A stretch of 64,000 nucleotides of DNA from Actinomycetota bacterium (GTDB lineage Bacteria > Actinomycetota > JAHEXW01): positions 1 through 64,000 of the forward strand of contig JANXYU010000003.1 in the NCBI GenBank assembly GCA_025355855.1, in the 5' to 3' direction. Numbering within the stretch: the stretch's first letter is position 1; the number at the start of each line of letters is the position of its first letter. The notes beneath the pieces are model-generated. The model searched no databases. It saw nothing but the letters and a program-made list of their open reading frames with translations, and was not told the DNA's origin. Positions 37,703 to 46,129 of the stretch are shown here, piece by piece. Made by a program: the position numbers and the translations under genes.

Positions 37703-38886
37703 GCGGTTATCGATTCATCCTTTCGGTAAATATAGACGGTGGCTCTTGATTGGGCGAGCGCCGTCGCCGCAGAGGTATCGGCCGGACTAGGTTTTTTGCC
37801 CGCGGCGAAACTGGCGCGGTCGACCAGAACCGTCAGCAACCGGACCCGCCTTGATTCAACCGCCGCCGCGACACCGCGCCAATCAGCGTTCACGTCCGCC
37901 GTCACCATAATCACGGTCGACCGGGCGCCTACCCAAACAGCCGTCTCTTCCGCCAGGCGTTCCGGAGTTCCGCCGGCGGCCGGTTTTAGAGCGGCCAGCC
38001 ATTCCAGAGCTTGCGCCAGGTTGGGTCTATCCAACGACAATGGCCCCGCCGTGTCGTCCCAGCCGATAAGTCGCAGAGGGTGGCCAGAGGTAAGACAATA
38101 GTTGGCGATTGTCGCGGCTAAGCGCGCCGCCGCGTCCAGCGTTGTGTTGCCCGTCTCCCCCGCCACCCCCGCGCTGACGACGGTGACGGTAACCGGCGAG
38201 GCGATCTCTTCCTCGAATTCCTTTACTACCAGCTCACCCCGACGGGCGGAGCTGCGCCAATGAACAACACGCAGACTATCACCCCGGCGATAATCGCGAA
38301 TGCCGAGGTAGTCATATCCCGCGCCGGCACCGCGCCGCTCATGAAGTGTTTCGGCCGGGCTGGACATCGCTTCCAGAATAGGCAGGGTTGGAATGTCTTC
38401 AAACAAAGGGAGCACGGTCAACGCCGCGTCAGCCGTAAACGTACGCCGGGCCGTCCAGATTCCAAAAGGCGCGGCGCAGGATACGGTGAATGAAGCATAA
38501 TTATAGATACCGCGCGGTAGTGTTGTTTCATACCATTTTGAGACGGCGCGCCGCCCGGGTAGCCAAGCCAGCGCCGGCTTGACGCAAGGCGCCAAGTCAT
38601 CTTGGAGGGACAGCAAGGCACGGGGCCAGCGGCCGCCGTTGTGAACGACGGCCTCCAACGTCAAAGGCACGTGCTCGAACGCCTCCGCCGGCGCGCGGCG
38701 CGCGGCGCTTAGACCGCGCACCGACCACAGCGCGACCGCGTAGGAGATGACAACTAGAGCCGCCAAAGCCGAGCTGACCAGGTATAGCAGTGCTGCCTGA
38801 ACGTTCGTGGCAATCAAAAACATGGCCAAGGCTAACGATAGGAGGGTTATGACCTTCTGGTTTATAAGGCGGGATAGACGCGCCAT
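37666..38886 (-). CDS. DUF58 domain protein (MoxR-associated)
   Basis: 406 aa. Two N-terminal membrane helices (about 12-55), then an extracytoplasmic-type beta region, then the DUF58 signature YDYLGIRDYRRGDSLRVVHWRSSARRGELVVKEFEEE and a von Willebrand-A-like C-terminal part. It works with MoxR ATPases, probably as their substrate or adaptor. It begins 7 bp after the moxR stop. Confidence 0.92.
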   Translation of the reverse strand: MARLSRLINQKVITLLSLALAMFLIATNVQAALLYLVSSALAALVVISYAVALWSVRGLSAARRAPAEAFEHVPLTLEAVVHNGGRWPRALLSLQDDLAPCVKPALAWLPGRRAVSKWYETTLPRGIYNYASFTVSCAAPFGIWTARRTFTADAALTVLPLFEDIPTLPILEAMSSPAETLHERRGAGAGYDYLGIRDYRRGDSLRVVHWRSSARRGELVVKEFEEEIASPVTVTVVSAGVAGETGNTTLDAAARLAATIANYCLTSGHPLRLIGWDDTAGPLSLDRPNLAQALEWLAALKPAAGGTPERLAEETAVWVGARSTVIMVTADVNADWRGVAAAVESRRVRLLTVLVDRASFAAGKKPSPADTSAATALAQSRATVYIYRKDESITACLSEPWRATAR

Positions 38887-38893
38887 GATGTCT

Positions 38894-39838
38894 CTAGCTG
38901 ACCGGCACAGGAATGGCGTCGAGAATGGCTTGGATGACGGCTCGCGCCGGCGCCTCGCCGGTCCTTAGTTTTGGCTTAACGTATACCCGATGAGCCAGTA
39001 CCGCCGCAGCCACTGCCTTTATGTCGTCCGGCAAAACATAGTCGCGTCCCCGGACGGCCGCTAGACCCTGCGCCGTATGGGTGAGCGCCAGGGTGCCGCG
39101 CGGGCTGGCGCCCAGAACCAAGTCGGCCGATTGACGGGTCGCCTCCACGATTCCTATTGCGTAATCAAGTATCGCGTCGCTTAGTGTGACGCTGCGCACC
39201 GCCGCCTGCGCGGCTAAAACGTCATCGGTATGCATCACGGGCTCTAGCGTATCAACCGGGTGGTTTAGCTGCTGGCTGAGAATAATGTCGCGTTCGTCCT
39301 CGCGACCGGGGTAGCCCAGCCCTAGGCTCATCAAGAACCTGTCCAGCTGGCCCTCGGGCAGCGGATAGGTGCCGTGATAGTCCACCGGGTTCTGGGTGGC
39401 AATAACAAAGAACGGTTCCGGCAGCGCCCGGGTGACGCCATCTATCGTCACCTGCCGTTCGTCCATAGCCTCTAACAGAGCCGATTGCGTGCGAGGCGTT
39501 GTTCGATTGATCTCGTCCGCCAGGACGATGTTGGCAAATATCGGGCCCGGCTGCCATTCGAAATCCGCCTTCTTTTGATTAAACAAGCTCGTTCCCGTTA
39601 TGTCGGACGGTAAAAGGTCCGGAGTGAACTGGATGCGCTTGAATACTCCGTCAACTGAACGGGCAATCGATTTAGCCAGCATCGTTTTGCCGACTCCCGG
39701 CACGTCCTCGATCAATAGATGTCCCTGGCAAAGAAGAGCCGTAACCGCTAATTCTACGGCGCTTCGCTTGCCCCGTATGACCTTTTCGATGTTGGCGACC
39801 AGTCGGGCGGCGGCCGCTGAAATTTCGTCGCGTTTCAT
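38894..39838 (-). CDS. MoxR family AAA+ ATPase
   Basis: 314 aa with an intact ATPase core: Walker A DVPGVGKTML, Walker B VLADEINRTTPRTQSALLEAM, sensor-1 FVIATQNPVD, then SPRGTLALTHTAQGLAAVRG in the C-terminal lid. MoxR proteins are thought to be chaperones for metal insertion or complex assembly. ATG at 39838 has AAGGGG seven bases ahead; the longer frame from 39880 has no such site. A TATAAT-like box at about 39891 on the minus strand may be its promoter. It is divergent from cooS. Confidence 0.95.
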   Translation of the reverse strand: MKRDEISAAAARLVANIEKVIRGKRSAVELAVTALLCQGHLLIEDVPGVGKTMLAKSIARSVDGVFKRIQFTPDLLPSDITGTSLFNQKKADFEWQPGPIFANIVLADEINRTTPRTQSALLEAMDERQVTIDGVTRALPEPFFVIATQNPVDYHGTYPLPEGQLDRFLMSLGLGYPGREDERDIILSQQLNHPVDTLEPVMHTDDVLAAQAAVRSVTLSDAILDYAIGIVEATRQSADLVLGASPRGTLALTHTAQGLAAVRGRDYVLPDDIKAVAAAVLAHRVYVKPKLRTGEAPARAVIQAILDAIPVPVS

Positions 39839-39967
39839 GTCAGCACCCCTTTTGATTAGGCGTAATATTCTATACAGCAATCTCTATTATACATCTGGAT
39901 TCCTGTGTTATACTTGAAATACTATTGCCTAGTAACAAGCGCTACAAGCGCCCTATCGGAGGTCTCA

Positions 39968-41941
39968 ATGGACGACACCACCAAGAAAGCGCCCCGTAAG
40001 AAAACCATTGATCCTGCCGCCGAACAACTGCTTAAAAAAGCGGAGAAAGACGGCGTATCAACGGCTTTTTCGCGGGTCGATGAAATGAAAGCGTGTTCTA
40101 TCGGTCTTTCCGGCATCTGCTGCAAGAACTGCTGGATGGGTCCGTGCAGGTTGATTAAGGAAGACAGCCGCGGCATCTGCGGCGCTACACCGGCAACCGT
40201 CGCTGCCCGCAATATGGCGCGGGCCGTTGCGGGGGGCTCGGCGGCGCACTCGGACCATGGCCGCGACGTTGCTCTCATGCTCCGCGGCATAGCGGACGGC
40301 AGCATCTCCGGATTTCAAATCGCGGACGAAACTAAACTTAATAACGTTGCTGCCGACCTCGGTATTGAGACCGAGGGGCGCGCGGTCAACGACATCGCCC
40401 TCGACGTGGCCAACGAAGCGGTCGCCAACTTCGGCCGCCAGGAAGGCGAACTCTCACTTTTGAACAGAGCGCCGGCTAAGCGGCAAGAGATATGGAAGAA
40501 GTTCGATATCGCGCCGCGCGGGGTTGACCGTGAAATCGTTGAGATGATGCACCGAACCACGATGGGGGTCGACACAGACCCGGAACACGTGTTGATGCAG
40601 TCGCTCAAGACGGCGCTAGGCGATGGTTGGGGCGGCAGCATGCTAGCCACCGATCTGCAGGATATTATCTTCGGAACACCCTGGGCGCGGCGCGGTCAGG
40701 TAAACCTGGGCGTTTTGAAAGAAGATGAAGTCAATATCGTCATGCACGGCCACGAAGCTTTGCTAGCGGAAATGATTGTCGCCGCCAGCCGCGACCCCGA
40801 GATACTCGCCTATGCGAAATCCAAGGGCGCCAAGGGAATCAACTTGTCGGGCATCTGCTGCTCCTCCAATGAAACCTTGGCTCGGCAAGGCGTGCCGCCG
40901 GCGGGCAACTTCCTGCATCAAGAGCTCGCCATCGTCACCGGCGTTGTCGACGCGATGGTGGTCGACGTACAGTGCATCTTCCAGGCGCTGGCAGACGTCG
41001 CTTCCAGTTACCACACCAAGTTGGTCGCTACGAGCCATAAAGCCAAAATTCCCGGAGCTGAGTACATCCCGCTAGACAAATCAGCTCCGATTGAGACAGC
41101 CAAGCAGATCGTCCGGCTGGCCATCGACAACTATCCGAACCGTAAGGACTACGAGATTCCGGCTCATGTGAGCGAGCTTATTGCCGGGTTCAGTCATGAA
41201 TACATCCGGTATATGCTGGGCGGGGAATTCCGCAACACCCTGCGCCCCTTGAATGACGCGATCATGGAAGGGCGAATCATGGGTCTGGCCGGCGTTGTCG
41301 GCTGTAACAACCCCCGCGCGACCCAAGACGCGGCGCACACTTATATTGTGCGCGAATTGATCAAGAACGACGTCTTGGTCGTCCAGACGGGTTGCGGCGC
41401 CATTGCCAGCGCCAAGTACGGCCTGCTGCTGCCGGAAGCCATGGCGGAAGCTGGTCCGGGACTCCAGGAGATCGGCGAGACTGTCGGCATACCCCCGGTT
41501 CTACACATGGGTTCGTGTGTCGACAACTCGAGGATCCTGACGATCTTGTCCGACGTTGTCGCCGAGGGCGGCCTGGGGGACGATATCAGCGATCTGCCGG
41601 CCGTCGGTATCGCGCCCGAGTGGATGAGCGAAAAGGCCTTGGCGATCGGTGAGTACTTCGTGGCCAGCGGCGCCTATGTCATCTTCGGAGTTCTGAATCC
41701 GATTAGCGGCAGCCCCGTTGTTGAGGATATAATGAAGAATAAGTGGCAAGACCAACTTCAGGGACGTCTCGAGTTCGAAGCTGATCCTGCCGAGATAGTC
41801 AAGAAGACGCTGGCGCACATCAAAGAACGCCGCGCCGCGCTCGGATTGACCGAATACAAACCCGGAAAGTATGTGAGAATCGGAGCGCCGACCGCGTTCG
41901 ACGCGAATTCTAAGTCGCTCCAGACGCCGCACGGCGCGTAA
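39968..41941 (+). CDS. cooS: Anaerobic carbon monoxide dehydrogenase, catalytic subunit
   Basis: 657 aa. Oxidises CO to CO2 with a Ni-Fe-S cluster. The N-terminal cysteines fit the shared D-cluster (C43, C51) and the B-cluster (C52, C55, C60, C71) as in CooS of Carboxydothermus. Further on are GICCSSNE, VVGCNNPR, VQTGCGAIASAKYG and HMGSCVDNSR, the C-cluster ligand regions. The ATG at 39968 has GGAGG five bases upstream and matches the family start; an upstream frame from 39905 is unlikely. No cooC or acetyl-CoA synthase gene is near. A two-cluster ferredoxin follows after 33 bp and is the likely electron acceptor. Confidence 0.96.
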   Translation: MDDTTKKAPRKKTIDPAAEQLLKKAEKDGVSTAFSRVDEMKACSIGLSGICCKNCWMGPCRLIKEDSRGICGATPATVAARNMARAVAGGSAAHSDHGRDVALMLRGIADGSISGFQIADETKLNNVAADLGIETEGRAVNDIALDVANEAVANFGRQEGELSLLNRAPAKRQEIWKKFDIAPRGVDREIVEMMHRTTMGVDTDPEHVLMQSLKTALGDGWGGSMLATDLQDIIFGTPWARRGQVNLGVLKEDEVNIVMHGHEALLAEMIVAASRDPEILAYAKSKGAKGINLSGICCSSNETLARQGVPPAGNFLHQELAIVTGVVDAMVVDVQCIFQALADVASSYHTKLVATSHKAKIPGAEYIPLDKSAPIETAKQIVRLAIDNYPNRKDYEIPAHVSELIAGFSHEYIRYMLGGEFRNTLRPLNDAIMEGRIMGLAGVVGCNNPRATQDAAHTYIVRELIKNDVLVVQTGCGAIASAKYGLLLPEAMAEAGPGLQEIGETVGIPPVLHMGSCVDNSRILTILSDVVAEGGLGDDISDLPAVGIAPEWMSEKALAIGEYFVASGAYVIFGVLNPISGSPVVEDIMKNKWQDQLQGRLEFEADPAEIVKKTLAHIKERRAALGLTEYKPGKYVRIGAPTAFDANSKSLQTPHGA

Positions 41942-41974
41942 TAAATAAACCATCACGAAAGGAGGAAGAAACAG

Positions 41975-42175
41975 ATGCCGCCAAAAGTAGATCAAGGAAA
42001 ATGCACCGGCTGCGGAACGTGTTATGACGTCTGCCCGGCCGATCCTGTCGTCTTCAACGAACCGGATACCGACGATGATAACTGGAAGAGCACGGTCATT
42101 AACCCGGACGACTGCCAGGAATGTTACGCCTGTGTTGAGAATTGTCCGGAAGAAGCCATTACCTTTGAGGACTGA
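41975..42175 (+). CDS. 2[4Fe-4S] ferredoxin
   Basis: 66 aa, two ferredoxin motifs: CTGCGTCYDVCP near the N-terminus and CQECYACVENCPEEAI near the C-terminus, separated by an acidic spacer. Small and probably soluble. AGGAGG precedes the ATG. Between cooS and a DUF1858 gene it most likely takes electrons from CO dehydrogenase; it is much shorter than classical CooF, which has four clusters. Confidence 0.92.
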   Translation: MPPKVDQGKCTGCGTCYDVCPADPVVFNEPDTDDDNWKSTVINPDDCQECYACVENCPEEAITFED

Positions 42176-42178
42176 TTT

Positions 42179-42376
42179 ATGACAATAACTAAAGACCTTA
42201 CCATCAGTCAGGTATTAGAGATGAAACCCGAGGCCGCACAGGTGCTGACCAAGAACGGGATGCACTGTTTGGGCTGTTTTATTGCCAGCGGTGAAACCGT
42301 TGCGCAAGCTGCCGAGGCCCACGGGATCAACATTGATACCCTGATGGAAGAGCTGAACGCCGTAGCTTCAGCTTAA
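42179..42376 (+). CDS. DUF1858 small redox-disulfide domain protein
   Basis: 65 aa. The pattern ISQVLEMKPEAAQVLTKNGM followed by HCLGCF and GETVAQAAEAHGI is the DUF1858 family, in anaerobes often fused to or beside hybrid-cluster and Fe-S enzymes. The CxxC pair could be a redox disulfide or metal site. It starts 3 bp after the ferredoxin stop. A terminator follows, so cooS, the ferredoxin and this gene form one unit. Confidence 0.9.
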   Translation: MTITKDLTISQVLEMKPEAAQVLTKNGMHCLGCFIASGETVAQAAEAHGINIDTLMEELNAVASA

Positions 42377-42401
42377 TTCAAATAGAAATAAGAACGACTT
42401 T

Positions 42402-42450
42402 AAGCCGTTCGATTCAGGCCTCTGATTTTGCCTGAAGCGGGCGGCTTTTT
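42402..42450 (+). terminator. Intrinsic terminator after the cooS unit
   Basis: TTCAGGC (42413-42419) pairs with GCCTGAA (42430-42436) and AAGCCG with CGGCTT around it, followed by a five-T run to 42450. It separates the cooS unit from the cytochrome genes. Confidence 0.8.
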
Positions 42451-42508
42451 GTTAGAATAGTAACGGTGCCGACAGTCCGGTACGCTTTCTTTCAACCTAG
42501 GGGGCGAT

Positions 42509-43861
42509 ATGAGACGCAGAGCTACGCTATTCCTGTGCTTAACGACAACGGCCATCGTCATGCTCTGCTTGAACGGTCCGGCGTCGGGCGCCGATGTCTC
42601 ACCCGCCGCTTGGCAACTTGATTCCTATTGCCGCGGCTGTCACACCACCCTGCATACCCAATGGAAGACCTCTATGCATGCCCAGGCGTTTGAGGACGAA
42701 ATCTATCAAAAGACCCTGAATCTAGCGATTACCGATCTCGGGGGACCAACCAACGCGGACGCCAAAGACCTGCAAGTATTCTGTCTAAGCTGCCATGTTC
42801 CAATCGGCAAACTAGCCAACGACTTGCCGCCGACGACGGCCTCGTCCGCAACGGCGGTCAGCTGTGATTTTTGCCACACGGTTAGCGGAACGAACGGCAT
42901 CGGTAACGCGTCCTTTATAAATACCCCCGGTGACGTCAAACGCGGTCCATATTTTGACGCCATATCGCCGGCTCACGACACAACTCTGTCAACCCTGCAC
43001 ACGCAATCTGAGTTTTGCGGTATGTGCCATGACGTTTACCACCCGACCAACGGAATACCGCTGGAACAGACCTATACGGAGTGGAAGAACAGTCCCTACG
43101 CAGCCAAGAATATCCAATGCCAGCACTGCATGATGGGGGAGATGAGAGACACCCAGGCTGCCGATTCCGGACCCAAGCGCAAAGTGGTGTTCGCCCACTT
43201 CTTTGCCGGCGGGAACTTCATCAAAGGCAATAAGGACGAGTCGCTAAAGAGCCTGAAAAGCGCCGCTACCATCAAGCTGATCACCGACAAAGGTAACGCC
43301 AAGCCTGGAGACGCCGTCAAGGTTGACGTTACCCTGACTAACTCCGGCGCCGGTCACAAGATCCCCACTGGGTTGACCGAAACACGCGATATGCGCCTGA
43401 TTATTATGGCCATTAGTGCTACGGGACAACAAACAAAGGTGTTCGAGGAGAAATTCGGAACCGTCATGGAGGACGCGGCCGGCAAACACGACGGCACCGT
43501 TCCCGTCTGGCGAGCGGTCAAGATATTCTCCGACAACCGTCTCGCGCCTGAGGAAACACGCGCCTACAACAAGACATTTACGATTCCTGCAGGAGCCAAA
43601 GCCTCCTATCGCTTTGAAGCGGCGTTGAAATACAGTCCCGCCAACCAAGAGTCGACAGACGCGATCGGCATGAAGCGCTTGCCGTTCGCTGTAATGGCAT
43701 CGGCCGCCCAAACTGTTTTGTTGCCGGGAAAGATACCGACCGCCGCCTCGGCTGTCAAATCAAGCCGAGTCGTTCCGTGGTTTATATGGGTCGGCATCGC
43801 CGCGGTGATCGCTATCTTTTTGGCTGGCACCTGGATGATCAGACGTAAACCGCAAGCCTAG
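42509..43861 (+). CDS. Membrane-anchored multihaem c-type cytochrome, copy 1
   Basis: 450 aa. Signal peptide (1-27), then CxxCH motifs at 41-45, 92-96, 119-123 and 170-174, plus C204-x-x-C207 followed by Met (CQHCMM) where the cytochrome c554-like family normally has CxxCHM. The motif surroundings TEWKNSPYA and EFCGMCHDVYHPTNG support that family. A beta-rich domain follows (LTNSGAGHKIPTGLTETRDMRL), and a C-terminal helix with basic RRKPQA anchors the protein, haems facing outward. Probable role is electron transfer or reduction outside the membrane; partner unknown. The tandem paralogue at 43899 is about half identical by eye. Confidence 0.9.
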   Translation: MRRRATLFLCLTTTAIVMLCLNGPASGADVSPAAWQLDSYCRGCHTTLHTQWKTSMHAQAFEDEIYQKTLNLAITDLGGPTNADAKDLQVFCLSCHVPIGKLANDLPPTTASSATAVSCDFCHTVSGTNGIGNASFINTPGDVKRGPYFDAISPAHDTTLSTLHTQSEFCGMCHDVYHPTNGIPLEQTYTEWKNSPYAAKNIQCQHCMMGEMRDTQAADSGPKRKVVFAHFFAGGNFIKGNKDESLKSLKSAATIKLITDKGNAKPGDAVKVDVTLTNSGAGHKIPTGLTETRDMRLIIMAISATGQQTKVFEEKFGTVMEDAAGKHDGTVPVWRAVKIFSDNRLAPEETRAYNKTFTIPAGAKASYRFEAALKYSPANQESTDAIGMKRLPFAVMASAAQTVLLPGKIPTAASAVKSSRVVPWFIWVGIAAVIAIFLAGTWMIRRKPQA

Positions 43862-43898
43862 GTAATCTTGGAAACCACAACCTAGAGAGGAGACTTAC

Positions 43899-45224
43899 AT
43901 GAAGTTCCGGCAACGTATCGAATATCTTCTACCGGCGGTATTGTTGGGCATAATCCTGGTATTCGGCGGCAGCGCGAAGGCCGGGTCGGCTTTTCAAGAA
44001 CCGGCGCTCTGCGGCCAGTGCCACACGGACAATATGGCCGAATGGGCCACCTCAATGCACTCTAAAGCCTTCACCAGCACGATCTTCCAGGCGGCTGCCG
44101 CCAGACTCGGTATAGAGCAAGCCGGAGATCCAAATGTAAGCAATGCGTCCATCCGGAGCGGATGCTATGGTTGCCATTCGCCGGCTAAAGCGCTAACCCA
44201 GGCGTCGAGCATTTCCGCGACTGATCCCGGGAGCGGAGTGACGTGCGATTTTTGTCATACGGTAAAGGGATATAGCCGCCTCTTCAATGCTGGCTATATC
44301 AGCAATGTCGGAGAGATCAAATACGGACCTTTCGCTGACTCGAAATCCCCCGCGCATAAGGCCGCCAAACTGCCGCTTGTCACCTCATCCGAGTTTTGCG
44401 GTATGTGTCATAACGTCAAGTTCGGTATGCATAAATTACCCTTTTTGGATACATACACCGAGTGGAAGGCCGGTCCCTACGCCAAGCAGAACATCAAATG
44501 CCAGCATTGCATGATGGGCGAGAGTAAAAACAAGCGAGCCGCGACCTCGGGTCCCGTGCGCGCCACTGTGTATGGCCATGCGTTTGCCGGCGGCAATGTA
44601 TTCCAAGGCAACACCGCCGTGGCGACAAAACGACTGAGAAACGCCGCGACTCTGACCTTGACGACTGATTCCGATATGGCCAGACCAGGCGACGAGCTTG
44701 GCCTCACCATTAAGGTCAAGAATTCCGGCGCCGGTCATAAACTCCCGACAGGAATAACGTTCGTACGCGAGATGCGCCTGGAAGTAACCGCCGAGGACGC
44801 ACACGGCGCAATCACAAAAGTGTTCACGGAACGATACGGGACCGTGCTCCAAGACGACAAAGGAAATCATAATAGGGCAGTGGCCTTCTGGAAAGCCGTG
44901 AAGATCTACTCCGATAACAGAATCAAGCCGTTAGAAACGCGCGTTTATGATAAAACGTTTAAGATTCCAGCCACGGCCAAGACGGGCTATAAGATCAACG
45001 CCGTACTGACGTATCGCTCCGTGAACCCTGATTCGGTTAAGCCGTATGGGCTACCGGAGACAAAACCCGTGACCATGGCCGTCGCCCAAAAAATAGTAAC
45101 GGTGTCTAATAACGCGCCGGGACGATACTCGATTTTGTGGTTGTGGCTCCTCGGCGGCCTGGCCGCTATCGCCGCAATCAGCACTACCGTCTACCTGGTC
45201 ATCAGGCGGAAGCCAGAAGCCTAA
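43899..45224 (+). CDS. Membrane-anchored multihaem c-type cytochrome, copy 2
   Basis: 441 aa, paralogue of the gene 37 bp upstream. Signal peptide (about 1-29), CxxCH at 38-42, 89-93, 116-120 and 167-171, and again a fifth motif C201QHC204 followed by Met (CQHCMM). The same SGAGHKLPTGITFVREMRL beta domain and a C-terminal helix with RRKPEA are present. AGAGAGGAG precedes the ATG. Keeping the odd fifth motif in both copies argues that it is functional. The stop shares a base with the next ATG (TAATG). Confidence 0.9.
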   Translation: MKFRQRIEYLLPAVLLGIILVFGGSAKAGSAFQEPALCGQCHTDNMAEWATSMHSKAFTSTIFQAAAARLGIEQAGDPNVSNASIRSGCYGCHSPAKALTQASSISATDPGSGVTCDFCHTVKGYSRLFNAGYISNVGEIKYGPFADSKSPAHKAAKLPLVTSSEFCGMCHNVKFGMHKLPFLDTYTEWKAGPYAKQNIKCQHCMMGESKNKRAATSGPVRATVYGHAFAGGNVFQGNTAVATKRLRNAATLTLTTDSDMARPGDELGLTIKVKNSGAGHKLPTGITFVREMRLEVTAEDAHGAITKVFTERYGTVLQDDKGNHNRAVAFWKAVKIYSDNRIKPLETRVYDKTFKIPATAKTGYKINAVLTYRSVNPDSVKPYGLPETKPVTMAVAQKIVTVSNNAPGRYSILWLWLLGGLAAIAAISTTVYLVIRRKPEA

Positions 45225-46129
45225 TGGACTGGCCGGATACCCGTGTCGTCAAGGTCATCGTTAACCCACAGGCCAATCACGGCCAGGCCGCGGCGTTGCT
45301 ACCAGCCGTGCGACAAGCGGCCATGCGTTGGAATAACGCCGAGGTTTTGGTGACCACGCGCTACGGGCAAGCGACCGAAATGGCGGCCGGATTTACCGGC
45401 GTTGACGGCGTCATCGTGGTCGGCGGCGACGGCTCGATTTTCGAGGCAGTAAACGGCTTAGCCGACGCGGGCCGCCTTAATACTGTGCTCGGGGTTGTCC
45501 CGGCCGGTTCCGGTAATGATTTCGCCAAAGCGCTCGGGCTGCCGCGTGATTTCAAAAGCGCTGTCTCCCTTATCGATCAATGGCGGGTCCGAACCATCGA
45601 CTTGGGAACCGCGGATGGCCGGGTCTTTACAAACTCGTTGGCCGTCGGTTTCGACGCGAGAGTCGCGCATTTGGCTAATGAGATCAAAAGAGATACGAAG
45701 AAGTCCGGCCTAAGTCTATATCTGACGGCCCTGTGGCGAATCATGTTCGCGGACTATTACTGCCACGACGTTCGTCTGCGGCTGAACGGCGGCGAATGGA
45801 TTGATAAGAAGATACTGCTGGCGGCCATCAATAATGGCTCAACGTATGGCGGCGGCTTCAAGATCACACCGGATGCCGACAACACCGACGGTTGGCTGGA
45901 TGTCTGCGTCATCGACGCTCTACCGCGCTGGCAGGTATTCTGGCGACTGCCTTTTGCCATTGCCGGAAGGCATAAATGGATGAAACAAGCCTCGTTCTAT
46001 CGGGTCACTAGAGTCGACATTGAGTCGGACGCGCCGCTGCCCGCCGCTTTAGACGGGGAGCTCATTCTGAACAGAACATTTCGGGTCGAAATCAAACCCG
46101 GCGCCCTGCAGGCGCTCGTTAAAGATTAG
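45224..46129 (+). CDS. Diacylglycerol/lipid kinase family protein (YegS/DgkB-like)
   Basis: 301 aa. DAGK catalytic domain with VIVNPQANHGQA, nucleotide loop VVVGGDGSIFEAVNGL, GVVPAGSGNDFAKALGLP and the C-terminal beta domain with ITPDADNTDGWLDVCVI. Phosphorylates a lipid such as diacylglycerol. The ATG at 45224 overlaps the stop of the cytochrome gene by one base; the longer frame from 45137 lies inside that gene. Convergent with the Lon-like gene, overlapping it by 4 bp. Confidence 0.92.
   Translation: MDWPDTRVVKVIVNPQANHGQAAALLPAVRQAAMRWNNAEVLVTTRYGQATEMAAGFTGVDGVIVVGGDGSIFEAVNGLADAGRLNTVLGVVPAGSGNDFAKALGLPRDFKSAVSLIDQWRVRTIDLGTADGRVFTNSLAVGFDARVAHLANEIKRDTKKSGLSLYLTALWRIMFADYYCHDVRLRLNGGEWIDKKILLAAINNGSTYGGGFKITPDADNTDGWLDVCVIDALPRWQVFWRLPFAIAGRHKWMKQASFYRVTRVDIESDAPLPAALDGELILNRTFRVEIKPGALQALVKD

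Noticed and set aside
39968..41941. Hydroxylamine reductase (hybrid cluster protein) instead of CO dehydrogenase
   Set aside because: The families are related, but the N-terminal B/D-cluster cysteine spacing, the full 657-aa length and the GICCSSNE region fit CooS.
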